The translations under genes and the position numbers were made by a program. The notes under the pieces are model-generated. The model ran no database searches, had not been told where the DNA came from, and saw only the letters and a list, made by a program, of their open reading frames with translations. From NCBI GenBank assembly GCA_024234075.1, contig JACKOV010000004.1, positions 310,001 through 374,000 of the forward strand: a DNA stretch of 64,000 bases, in the 5' to 3' direction. Positions 50,014-56,885 of this stretch are shown piece by piece. This stretch comes from Nevskiaceae bacterium (GTDB lineage: Bacteria; Pseudomonadota; Gammaproteobacteria; Steroidobacterales; Steroidobacteraceae). Each line of letters opens with the position of its first letter. Position 1 is the stretch's first letter.

Positions 50014-51960
50014 TTACGAGGCCGTGGCCCCGGTGCCGACGCAGAAGCTCTCGCCATGCAGCAGGGCAATGTCCACCATCTGGAAGCTCGTCACCTGAAT
50101 GATCCCGCGCTTCGCAAGGGTGTACGGATCAACGGTCAGCTCCATCGCACCGAACAGGCCGATGAGCAGGTCGTTCCAGTTGCCGAACACAATGCCGTGC
50201 GCAGAGCCGCCCGTGGGCTCCAGCGTGCTCATGGTGCTGCTGACCAGCGTGCTGACCGCGGCCCGGTGGCCGGCGGCCTGCCCTTCCAGAAGCCCGCCCG
50301 TCCAGATGGCCTTGCCGCCGTAGCTGCTGAACTCCAGCGTGGACATGAGCTTGCCGGCGAGCTGCGGCGTGGTGAGCCAACCCAGCGATCCGGCATAGGC
50401 GTCGTCGCTGGCGATCTTGGTCATCATGCTGACCAGCTTCGTGAAGTCCGGCGCGCCAGCGATGCTTTCGGTGTTCACGTCCGGGGTCTTGAAGATGCCC
50501 AAAGGTTCGGAACCGAAGCCGCTGCCGTGGATCGCGGCGCGGTCCAGCGCCTTGCCGTGGCTGGCCGTCAGGCTGGAGCGCACGAGCTGTTCCACGTTGA
50601 TCGAAGCCTGCTGGAGAAGCTGGCGGGAGAACGGCGTGCTGCCCTGCAAGGTCTTGGGTGCCAGCGTCACCACGCCGAAGGTCGGATTGGATTCGGTCAC
50701 GTCCGAGCCGGGATTCTCCTGCACCCAATATGCCGTGCTGTCCGTCCGCTGCTTCGGGAACGGGACCGGGCCGCGCAGTGACGGCAGCACGCGGGCGCCA
50801 AGGGACACCACGCGCGAGGCCGCGCGCAGCACCGGAATCAGCTCGCCCGGCGTCTCGCTGACCAGTTCCGGGGCTGCCCCGGTGTTGAAGCTGGTCATGG
50901 TGCGCTGGGCCACCGGCGCCATCGCAGACGGATGCACGAAGATGCCGTCGCCGCGCAGCGCGCGGCCGGACTGGCGGGCGTAGCTGTCGCTCCACTCCCG
51001 CTCCAGACTGTTCCCACCCTCCAGTGCGGACAGGATGGCCGAGCGCAGCGAGTAGCCGCGCGGCAGTTCTTCATCGACGTGGCCCAACGCGCCACGCTGC
51101 ACGTCCTGCCGGTAGGCACGGCCCGAAGGCGCGGCGGAGCGCCCGAGCTGTTCATCCAGAATGGCCCGCGCCACGGCGTCCGCCGTGAGGTCGGATTCGA
51201 TGAACTCCGCGGCGCGGTGGGCGATGCCGTTGCTGGCGCACATGTGCGCGATGGAGGCAGCGCGGTCGGTGACTGCGGCGTTGGCGCTGGCCGCGGCGCG
51301 GCGCTCGCCGCGGGTGGGGGATTCGTTGGTTTCGGGCATGGCACGGGTCCTCAAGGTGGTTTCGATACGGGGGGAACGCGCGGGGGTGCGCGAGGTGTTC
51401 GGGGTGGCGGCGGGTTCTTCCACCTCCACGTCATAGAGCTGCTGGCCGGCGGCCCTGTCGAAGCCGACACTGGCATCGGCGGGCACGCTGACAATCGAGC
51501 ATTCCAGCGGCTGCCAGCGGACAATTTCCCACGTGTCGCCATCCTCCTCGCTGCTGGCAGCGAGCCGGGCGCGCAGCGGGATGTAGCTGACCGAGACGTT
51601 GCGACGGATGCCGTCCGCAATGTCGGCGGCCACGAGCTGCGCCGCCGGGTTGGCACGGGAGAACCGCATGACCAGCTTCAGTTTCCGGCCAACGATCCGG
51701 GCGCTGCCCGGCTCGATCACGCCGAGCTGCTGGTCGCGGGCGTGCTCCAGCAGCACCGGAGCGGAGTCGTTGAACCTGCTGAGGTCCACAGCCGCGGCGT
51801 CGTGCAAAAGAATTTCCGCCCCGAACCATCGCTGAACCGGCGTCTCGGAGCTGACCGTCACCTCGAACCGCGCGTGGCCGTCATCCTTGCCGGCCAGCGC
51901 ACGCACGAACACGTCACTCGCGGCGCGGGTCAGCTTGGGCAGTTGCAGGGTCTTGGTCAT
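50014..51960 (-). CDS. Prohead protease / major capsid protein fusion
   Basis: The 648-residue protein fuses an HK97-type prohead protease (about 1-190; MRFSRANPAAQLVAADIADGI, RRNVSVSYIP, LECSIVSVPADASVG) to an HK97-fold major capsid protein (about 290-648; LVSETPGELIPVLRAASRVVSLGARVLPS, landmark VSLGARVLPS; PFPKQRTDSTAYWVQENPG, landmark STAYWVQE; FTKLVSMMTKIASDDAY, landmark LVSMMTKIA). In many phages these are adjacent genes; fused forms also exist. It would self-process after assembly. Its ATG overlaps the preceding reading frame (ATGA). It is the only structural phage gene seen. Confidence 0.9.
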   Translation of the reverse strand: MTKTLQLPKLTRAASDVFVRALAGKDDGHARFEVTVSSETPVQRWFGAEILLHDAAAVDLSRFNDSAPVLLEHARDQQLGVIEPGSARIVGRKLKLVMRFSRANPAAQLVAADIADGIRRNVSVSYIPLRARLAASSEEDGDTWEIVRWQPLECSIVSVPADASVGFDRAAGQQLYDVEVEEPAATPNTSRTPARSPRIETTLRTRAMPETNESPTRGERRAAASANAAVTDRAASIAHMCASNGIAHRAAEFIESDLTADAVARAILDEQLGRSAAPSGRAYRQDVQRGALGHVDEELPRGYSLRSAILSALEGGNSLEREWSDSYARQSGRALRGDGIFVHPSAMAPVAQRTMTSFNTGAAPELVSETPGELIPVLRAASRVVSLGARVLPSLRGPVPFPKQRTDSTAYWVQENPGSDVTESNPTFGVVTLAPKTLQGSTPFSRQLLQQASINVEQLVRSSLTASHGKALDRAAIHGSGFGSEPLGIFKTPDVNTESIAGAPDFTKLVSMMTKIASDDAYAGSLGWLTTPQLAGKLMSTLEFSSYGGKAIWTGGLLEGQAAGHRAAVSTLVSSTMSTLEPTGGSAHGIVFGNWNDLLIGLFGAMELTVDPYTLAKRGIIQVTSFQMVDIALLHGESFCVGTGATAS

Positions 51961-52218
51961 CCGGTCAGCTCCAGCAGTTCACATGCTGGGCCGGATGCGA
52001 AGGCGATCCAGAACAGCACGGTGCGCGACGGGAAAGGCCGTCGCAGACCTGCGTGTTCTGGTGCCCGGGGGAACCTCGTCACGATCACTTGCCGGGCCGA
52101 ACCCCGGCAGCGCGAAGCTATGCCGGAGTGCATGGTCGGGCGTGGGATCGCTCGGACGCCGGAGCATCTTCACTTCGCCGCGATGCGCACGCAACTGAAG
52201 TTTCCCTTCCTGGCCCAT
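51957..52218 (-). pseudogene. Frameshifted small gene in the capsid operon
   Basis: The ATG at 52218 overlaps the upstream stop (TGATG) and opens a 79-codon frame that stops at 51979. A different frame (ATG 52133, ending RTVLFWIAFASGPACELLEL) stops at 51957 exactly on the capsid ATG (ATGA). The full interval is 262 nt, one more than a multiple of three. Coding character moves from the first frame to the second near 52050. The simplest reading is one translationally coupled gene broken by a single-base indel. Two overlapping intact genes, or a programmed frameshift, are alternatives. Confidence 0.45.
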
Positions 52219-52502
52219 CAGTGCCGCGGCTCGTCGGCGCCGGCAGCAGCTTCCTTCGCCACGTCCACGCGGGCGCGCAGCATCGTCGCAGCGGCGCCGA
52301 ACAGCTCCGCCTGCTGGCGATCCGCGCACGGCCGATACAGGACGGATTCACCCTCCGCGAGCAGCGCCAGCGTGTTGAGGTGCGGGCACCAGAGGAAGCC
52401 ATGCCCATCCGGGCCAACCTCCGCGCGCATGGCGTCAAGCTGTTCGGTGCAGGACGTACAGCACGCGAGCGTGATGACGTGGCGGCGGGGCTTCTCGTTC
52501 AT
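52218..52502 (-). CDS. Small cysteine-containing hypothetical protein
   Basis: The 94-residue protein has a CC..C pair near the start (LACCTSCTEQLDAM) and a further Cys in FLWCPHLNTLALLAEGESVLYRPCADRQ, a pattern that could bind zinc. The C-terminal half is helical. Its start overlaps the stop of the 52499-52735 gene by ATGA, so it is translated in the operon. Function is unknown; similar small proteins occur beside capsid genes in phage-like islands (impression, not verified). Confidence 0.65.
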   Translation of the reverse strand: MNEKPRRHVITLACCTSCTEQLDAMRAEVGPDGHGFLWCPHLNTLALLAEGESVLYRPCADRQQAELFGAAATMLRARVDVAKEAAAGADEPRH

Positions 52503-52735
52503 GTCGGGGTCCTCGTGGTGGCGGGTTTCAGGCTCAGGTCAGCGGCGCAGCCACGGCAGCGCAGGAACGCGGCCTTCACCGGGATCGGCGCGTTGCGGTG
52601 GCGGCAGGACGGGCAGATGCAGAAGCGCACCTCGCAGCCGGACACCTCCGCGGCGGCCGGGATCGGTGGCGTCTCACCGAGCCGGTAAGCCGGCTTCGGC
52701 GGATCGGGCCGGCGATGGCGGCGGCGGCTCATCAC
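52499..52735 (-). CDS. Small zinc-ribbon hypothetical protein
   Basis: The 78-residue basic protein has a C-terminal zinc ribbon: CEVRFCICPSCRHRN (CxxC) followed 15-17 residues later by FLRCRGCAADL (CxxC). The N-terminus is Arg/Pro-rich. It is coupled by ATGA to both neighbours (52732-53181 upstream, 52218-52502 downstream). It is probably a nucleic-acid-binding or protein-binding adaptor; function is unknown. Confidence 0.65.
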   Translation of the reverse strand: MMSRRRHRRPDPPKPAYRLGETPPIPAAAEVSGCEVRFCICPSCRHRNAPIPVKAAFLRCRGCAADLSLKPATTRTPT

Positions 52736-53181
52736 GAGGCCGTCTCGGGCGGCGGCAACAGGTTGGCCTGCTGGGCAGCGTCCAGAACGCGGCGGCCATC
52801 AGGCAGCAGCATGTGCGGCATGAACGCGGCCTCGAACGACAACACGCCGCACTCGATAGCGGTGGTCTGGCCCTTCACCCAATCCCGCAGCACCGAGCAG
52901 ATGGACACGCGCGCCTGCTCCAGTGCGCGCTGCTCGTGCTGCTGGCGGCTGCGTGAGCTGCGGGAGGTGTACGGGTTCGCCTTCAGCCAAGCCACGGCGT
53001 AGCCCTTCCAGCTCGCTTCAAGCTGAACCATCCGGCCGCGCCACCGGAACTGAACCATGAGCACCTGCCGCTCGTTGTCGGTCATCACGCCGAAGGCAGC
53101 GCAGCCGAAGGACTCCAGCACCCGCTGCATGTCGGCCAGCGCCCGCTCGCCAGCGGTGGCGCGCTCGTAAGGCAGGGTCAT
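52732..53181 (-). CDS. Hypothetical phage-island protein
   Basis: The 149-residue protein starts at ATG 53181 after GAGG; an upstream in-frame start (53229) lacks a ribosome-binding site. Landmarks are MQRVLESFGCAAFGVMTDNE, QVLMVQFRWRGRMVQLEASWKGYA (landmark FRWRGRMVQLEAS) and AFMPHMLLPDGRRV. The compact alpha/beta character and coupling to the zinc-ribbon gene mark it as real. I do not recognise a family with a known role. Confidence 0.7.
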   Translation of the reverse strand: MTLPYERATAGERALADMQRVLESFGCAAFGVMTDNERQVLMVQFRWRGRMVQLEASWKGYAVAWLKANPYTSRSSRSRQQHEQRALEQARVSICSVLRDWVKGQTTAIECGVLSFEAAFMPHMLLPDGRRVLDAAQQANLLPPPETAS

Positions 53182-53311
53182 GCGAACCTCACGGGCGGGG
53201 AATCCTGATAGTGCTGTGATTTCCCGCACTGCTGCGGCGGGCTGGAATTGCAGGCATGGCAGCGCGGCGAATGACGCGGGCTGTCATGGGCTGTGGAGTT
53301 CTGCGGGATGG

Positions 53312-54457
53312 TCACGGTTGCTTTGCTTTCCGCTGTTCAGCGGCGCGGATCGCGTTCCATGCATCCATGACGCTGTGGTGCAGGTAGCGTTCGGTCATCG
53401 CCAGCGAGGTGTGGCGCATGAACTTCTGCACGGTGGCCGGCGATAGGCCCAGCTCCACGAGCCGGGACGGGGCGCCATGCCGGAATGCGTGCGTGCCGGC
53501 GGGAGCAAGGCCGAGGTGCTGGAGCCGCGGCTTCAGCCATGCACGGCGCACGAAGTCCGCCTGTAGCGGCGTGCCGCGCATCGTGGCGAACAGCAGACCC
53601 TGCGGGTTGGGCATCCACACTTCGCGGTAGGCCCGGAGGATGTGGCCCAGCTCGTCCAGCATCGGCACGTCACCGCGGGAGCTGGCGGTTTTCAGCGGCG
53701 CGAGCTGGCCGTTGACGCACGCCTGCCGCACCCGGATGAACTTGCCCTCGAAGTCCACGTGATCCCAGCAGAGGCCCAGCCCTTCACCGATCCGCAGCGC
53801 CGCGTAGCCGAGGCAGGCCCACAACGCGCGCTCGGGCCACGGGCTGCCGAGCACGATGTCTCCCAGCTCCGCGGTGCCGATGTAGCGCCGCTCGCGCTCG
53901 GCGTGCTGCGTGCGCGGCACCTTCACGTGCCGGGTGGGGATCGCGTGCACGGCGAAACCATCGGCGCTGGCCCGCCGCAGCAGTTGCAGGGCGATGTCCC
54001 GCGTCAGCTTGATCGTGGCACGGGCGCGGTCCTTCTGCGCCAGCGCGGCGACGAGCTGCTGCAAGGCCGCGGCGTCCACCTGATCCAGCCGCTTGCCTGC
54101 GAATGCCGGGATGAGCTGGCCGTGGATGACGCCCCGGTACTTGCGGCGGCTCGTCGGCCGGAACAGCACCACGTGCACGGCGAGATACCGTGCCGCGTAG
54201 TCCACGAACAGCACATCGGCGCCGGGCTGCAACGTGGCCGGCGACAGCAGCGCGAGGTATTCCTGCAACCGCTCCTCGGCGGCGCGGCGGCTGCGCAGCT
54301 CGGTGCGCGATCCCAGCCGCATCCGGGCGTGCAGGATGCGCACCTCGCCGGTCTCCGGGTCGAAGACTTCCTCGCGGTAGCGGTTCCACCACGTAGGCCC
54401 AAGCAGCTCGACCATGCCGGAACTCAGGCGCCTGCGGGTCGTTGCGGTCTCGTTCAC
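53312..54457 (-). CDS. Tyrosine recombinase/integrase
   Basis: The 381-residue protein has an N-terminal SAM-like arm/core-binding domain (about 80-170) and a catalytic domain (about 190-375). The complete active-site set is Arg222 (AALRIGEGLGL), Lys256 region, His323 and Arg326 (HAFRHG), His349 (FMRHTSLAM) and nucleophile Tyr358 (TERYLHH). The GTG at 54457 overlaps the upstream stop (GTGA). It is in the middle of the leftward operon, unlike a typical edge integrase, so it may resolve replication products rather than mediate integration. Function beyond recombination is inferred. Confidence 0.88.
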   Translation of the reverse strand: MNETATTRRRLSSGMVELLGPTWWNRYREEVFDPETGEVRILHARMRLGSRTELRSRRAAEERLQEYLALLSPATLQPGADVLFVDYAARYLAVHVVLFRPTSRRKYRGVIHGQLIPAFAGKRLDQVDAAALQQLVAALAQKDRARATIKLTRDIALQLLRRASADGFAVHAIPTRHVKVPRTQHAERERRYIGTAELGDIVLGSPWPERALWACLGYAALRIGEGLGLCWDHVDFEGKFIRVRQACVNGQLAPLKTASSRGDVPMLDELGHILRAYREVWMPNPQGLLFATMRGTPLQADFVRRAWLKPRLQHLGLAPAGTHAFRHGAPSRLVELGLSPATVQKFMRHTSLAMTERYLHHSVMDAWNAIRAAEQRKAKQP

Positions 54458-54654
54458 TGCGTCAGCTCCACGCCGTCCCCGGCCAGCGCGCGGCGCACAT
54501 CGGCCACGCGCCAGCCCATGACGGCGGCGATGTTGGAATCCGCCCAGCCCCCGGCGGCGAGCTGCCGCACGCGGCGATGAGCCTCCACGCTGGTCAGCAC
54601 CGTGAAGTCCGGCGGCGGGTTCGGGATCGGCGGGAGGCAGGTCCGGCAGGTCAT
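54454..54654 (-). CDS. Small HTH-like hypothetical protein
   Basis: The 66-residue protein opens MTCRTCLPPIPNPPPDFTVL (CxxC) and continues with a helix-turn-helix-like segment, RVRQLAAGGWADSNIAAVMGWRVADVRRAL (landmark WADSNIAAVMGWRV). This is similar in pattern to response-regulator or sigma-type DNA-contact helices. Its ATG overlaps the upstream stop (ATGA) and its stop overlaps the integrase GTG. It is possibly a small regulator or directionality factor; this is inferred. Confidence 0.65.
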   Translation of the reverse strand: MTCRTCLPPIPNPPPDFTVLTSVEAHRRVRQLAAGGWADSNIAAVMGWRVADVRRALAGDGVELTQ

Positions 54655-55454
54655 GCGACCTCCGGCGTGGCGTGAACGGCGGCGGCATCGGCCAGCCATG
54701 CCTGCACGGTTGCTTCCGTCAGGTTGTACGCGGGCAGCATCCGCACGATGTCCGCGGCGCTGCTGCCGTGTCCGGCCAGTGCACGCACCTTGCCGGCAAG
54801 CTCCGATTCCGGGGTCTTTTCCGCGCCCTGCGCCGGCCCCTTCAGCCGGCGCGCTCGGGCGCCGTGTTCCCCCGTGTTAATCAGGTTCTCAGAGTTAGGC
54901 GGGCATGGTGCCCGCTGTGGAAGGCTCCAATGTCCGCTGTGAGCGTCGTCAATGTCCGCTGTGGGTGGACACGATGCCCGCTGTTCACCGGGCGCAATGC
55001 CCGCTGTCTCCTCACCGGGCATGGTGCCCGCTGCATCACCGGGCGTAATGCCCGCTGCATCAGCGGACATGGTGCCCGCTGATCCATTGCCGTTCCGCTG
55101 TCCTTCAGCGGGCGCTGTGCCCGCTGTGATGGGAGGGAGCGCGAGACGGAGGATGCGCGGCTTGACCCATCCCTTGCTCGGCATCGCCTCCGCGGTCAGC
55201 CACCGACCAGCAAGCAGCGCGGTCACTTGCCGGCGGACGGTTTTCTCGTTGAGGCCGGTCGCCTCCGCCAGCGTGGCGACGCTGACGAAGGTCTGCATGG
55301 AATCCGCGTTGAGGAACTTCGCCACGGCCAGCGCGACCAGCTTGCCGCTCGGGTCCTTCGGGCCGTCGCTGCTCAATACCCGGTCGCGCCACATGCCGAT
55401 CAACGCGCCCTTGCGCTTCAGCTCGGGATTGCCCGGCTGCCTACTGCGAGTCAT
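54651..55454 (-). CDS. Winged-helix replication-type protein with repeat-encoded linker
   Basis: The 267-residue protein's N-terminal 100 residues form a helix-turn-helix/winged-helix domain (LVALAVAKFLNADSMQTFVS, LAEATGLNEKTVRRQVTALL), as in phage O/replication initiator-type proteins. Residues about 110-190 are a repetitive Ala/Gly/Met/Pro linker with repeated AGTMPG-like units, encoded by the iteron array. A small C-terminal helical domain (KVRALAGHGSSAADIVRMLP) follows. Placement of a repeat array inside the initiator gene recalls phage lambda ori within gene O. The role as a replication initiator is inferred. Confidence 0.7.
   Translation of the reverse strand: MTRSRQPGNPELKRKGALIGMWRDRVLSSDGPKDPSGKLVALAVAKFLNADSMQTFVSVATLAEATGLNEKTVRRQVTALLAGRWLTAEAMPSKGWVKPRILRLALPPITAGTAPAEGQRNGNGSAGTMSADAAGITPGDAAGTMPGEETAGIAPGEQRASCPPTADIDDAHSGHWSLPQRAPCPPNSENLINTGEHGARARRLKGPAQGAEKTPESELAGKVRALAGHGSSAADIVRMLPAYNLTEATVQAWLADAAAVHATPEVA
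54909..55126. repeat. Iteron-like array of TGYCCGCTG repeats
   Basis: Nine copies of TG(C/T)CCGCTG in one orientation start at 54909, 54931, 54953, 54975, 54998, 55025, 55049, 55073 and 55118, with a variant (GTTCCGCTG) at 55092. The first four are exactly 22 bp apart and the rest are 19-27 bp apart. Spacing near two helical turns and location in a winged-helix gene suggest replication-origin iterons. CRISPR is unlikely, as the units are only 9 bp. Confidence 0.7.
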
Positions 55455-55457
55455 GGC

Positions 55458-55736
55458 TTACCCCACGTGCCGCTCGGCAAGGAGCTGCCGGGCGCGGGCG
55501 GCGTTCACCTCATCGAGCCAGTAGCGGCAATGCCAGAACGGGCCGTAGGCGTTGCGGGCCTTCACGACCTCGCGCTGTACGTGGATGCCATGCCTGATCT
55601 GAAGCACGGAGACAGTCGTGTTCAGCGTGTGGTCGCCCAGCTCCTCCGCCGCGAAGCGATCCAGCCGGCGGCCTTCGACCAGTGCCGCCAGCACGCGGCG
55701 CGTCTTGCCCGGGCGGAGTGCCACGGGCGCGGTCAC
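55458..55736 (-). CDS. Small winged-helix-like hypothetical protein
   Basis: The 92-residue protein has landmarks LRPGKTRRVLAALVEGRRLDRF, AAEELGDHTLNTTVSVLQIRHGIHV (landmark LGDHTLNTTVSVLQ) and FWHCRYWLDEVNAARARQLL. The arrangement fits a winged-helix DNA-binding protein found in phage-like accessory elements, though the role is unknown. The GTG start overlaps the upstream stop (GTGA) and is preceded by GGAGG. It lies 3 bp before the replication-type gene. Confidence 0.7.
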   Translation of the reverse strand: MTAPVALRPGKTRRVLAALVEGRRLDRFAAEELGDHTLNTTVSVLQIRHGIHVQREVVKARNAYGPFWHCRYWLDEVNAARARQLLAERHVG

Positions 55737-55900
55737 AGGTTGACCTCCGCCTGCTTCGGCGGCGTTGCCACCGGCACCTCGTGCGCGGTGGCCGTCGCAC
55801 GCGCCGCGGCCTCCTCGTCCGCGAGGATTTCTTCCAGTATCACCTGCACCACGAGGTCGATGAGCGGATCAGGCGGCAACGGGCTTGCCCGGGAGGGCAT
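55733..55900 (-). CDS. Small acidic hypothetical protein
   Basis: The 55-residue protein has an amphipathic acidic helix, LIDLVVQVILEEILADEEAAAR, in its middle (landmark VILEEILADEE). Its 5' end overlaps the HTH gene by 32 bp in another frame, and its stop overlaps the next GTG. Function is unknown. It is kept because of tight coupling on both sides; a longer start (55954) would lie inside the HTH gene. Confidence 0.55.
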   Translation of the reverse strand: MPSRASPLPPDPLIDLVVQVILEEILADEEAAARATATAHEVPVATPPKQAEVNL

Positions 55901-56087
55901 TGCGCACCCCGATCTTCCGCGGGCGGGACAGATGCTCCTTCGCAGCGGCGACATTCTCCGGCGTGTACAGCCGCTTGCCGCTGGAGTCCCGCGCGGGCTT
56001 CAAGAGCCAGTCCATGCGGCGCACGGTGGTTTCCGTGCAGCCCAGCTCGCGCGCCATCGCGGAGATGCCCTTCAATTCCAGTGTCAT
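55869..56087 (-). CDS. Excisionase/MerR-type HTH protein
   Basis: The 72-residue small DNA-binding protein has an HTH segment SAMARELGCTETTVRRMDWLLKP (landmark ELGCTETTVRRM) followed by a wing-like RLYTPENVAAAKEH, the pattern of AlpA/Xis/MerR-like excisionases. As the first gene of the leftward operon, divergent from the recombinase operon, it is well placed to control both and to act in excision. That role is inferred from family and position. Confidence 0.75.
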   Translation of the reverse strand: MTLELKGISAMARELGCTETTVRRMDWLLKPARDSSGKRLYTPENVAAAKEHLSRPRKIGVRNALPGKPVAA

Positions 56088-56140
56088 TGCTGTTGCCCGG
56101 TGTTGCTTCAGACCGGATAACCTTTTAGCATCACAACACC

Positions 56141-56174
56141 GTTACGGCGCCAACTGGCCCGATTTGTAACGGCG
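56141..56174. promoter_or_regulatory. GTWACGGCG direct repeats in divergent promoter region
   Basis: GTTACGGCG (56141-56149) and GTAACGGCG (56166-56174), 25 bp apart, occupy the 108-bp gap between the leftward HTH gene and the rightward operon. They are candidate operators for the HTH protein. No clear -10/-35 pair was fixed. Confidence 0.4.
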
Positions 56175-56195
56175 AAGCGAGAGGCAACGGCACAG

Positions 56196-56885
56196 ATGGC
56201 GTTATCCGAGAAGCAGATTGCGCGGCTGGCAGCGGATGCGAAGGCGTTCGATGAGCAGGTCGTTCTCGGTGTCGTGGAGTTCTACAACGCCATCGGCCCG
56301 AACCATCCGGGCGGCAACGAGGGCGTGGATGTGGCCGCCATCAGCGAGCGTGCCTTCGGTTGGGTGCCGCCAGTGATGGAGCACATGGCCCAGCGCGACG
56401 GGATCAATCCCAGCGTCGTGAAGTGGAACCGCGCGGAGGACGTGGGCGCGCAGCTCAAAGCGCACCTCGCCGTCGCGGCCTTCGTCCGCGGTGGCTGGCT
56501 GTTCAATCCCTTCCGTGCCGCCATGATCCTGAAGCTCGACGGGCAGGCGCATATGGACTGGCTCAACAGGGTGCTCGGTGCGCTGCCGGTGTATGGCCGC
56601 TACCACTGGACCGGCCGTGACGTGCGGTTCACCTCGCTGCCGTGCCTGACCAGCGTGCAGAGCTGCGTTGCCTACGCGGTGGCGCTGATCCGGCTGGACC
56701 GCCACGGCCTCGGCGCCCGCGTGCGCGCCTGCGGCTTCGTGGCCGACGAGAACAAGCTGAACGGCCAGCACCTGTTCATGGCCGATGACCTGCGGCAGAA
56801 GTTCTGCTGCCCGGCCCACAACAACGCGCAGCGGCAACGGGAGTTCCGCCGCCGCCAGACCAAGCCCCGGAGGGCAGCACGATGA
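56196..56885 (+). CDS. Hypothetical protein with C-terminal CGNR-like zinc region
   Basis: The 229-residue protein's main part (about 1-175) is unrecognised (VVEFYNAIGPNHPGGNEGVD, VRGGWLFNPFRAAMI). Residues about 185-225 (ADENKLNGQHLFMADDLRQKFCCPAHNNAQRQREFRRRQ; landmark CCPAHNNAQRQREF) resemble the RxxC...CGNR zinc region found in DNA-binding CGNR proteins. The ATGA overlap with the serine recombinase suggests a partner role, perhaps as a recombination factor. The function is inferred only from context. Confidence 0.65.
   Translation: MALSEKQIARLAADAKAFDEQVVLGVVEFYNAIGPNHPGGNEGVDVAAISERAFGWVPPVMEHMAQRDGINPSVVKWNRAEDVGAQLKAHLAVAAFVRGGWLFNPFRAAMILKLDGQAHMDWLNRVLGALPVYGRYHWTGRDVRFTSLPCLTSVQSCVAYAVALIRLDRHGLGARVRACGFVADENKLNGQHLFMADDLRQKFCCPAHNNAQRQREFRRRQTKPRRAAR

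Noticed and set aside
54895..55130. CRISPR array reading of the repeats in the winged-helix gene
   Set aside because: The units are only 9 bp with 10-18 bp between them, they lie in a coding frame, and no cas genes are nearby. Iterons fit better.
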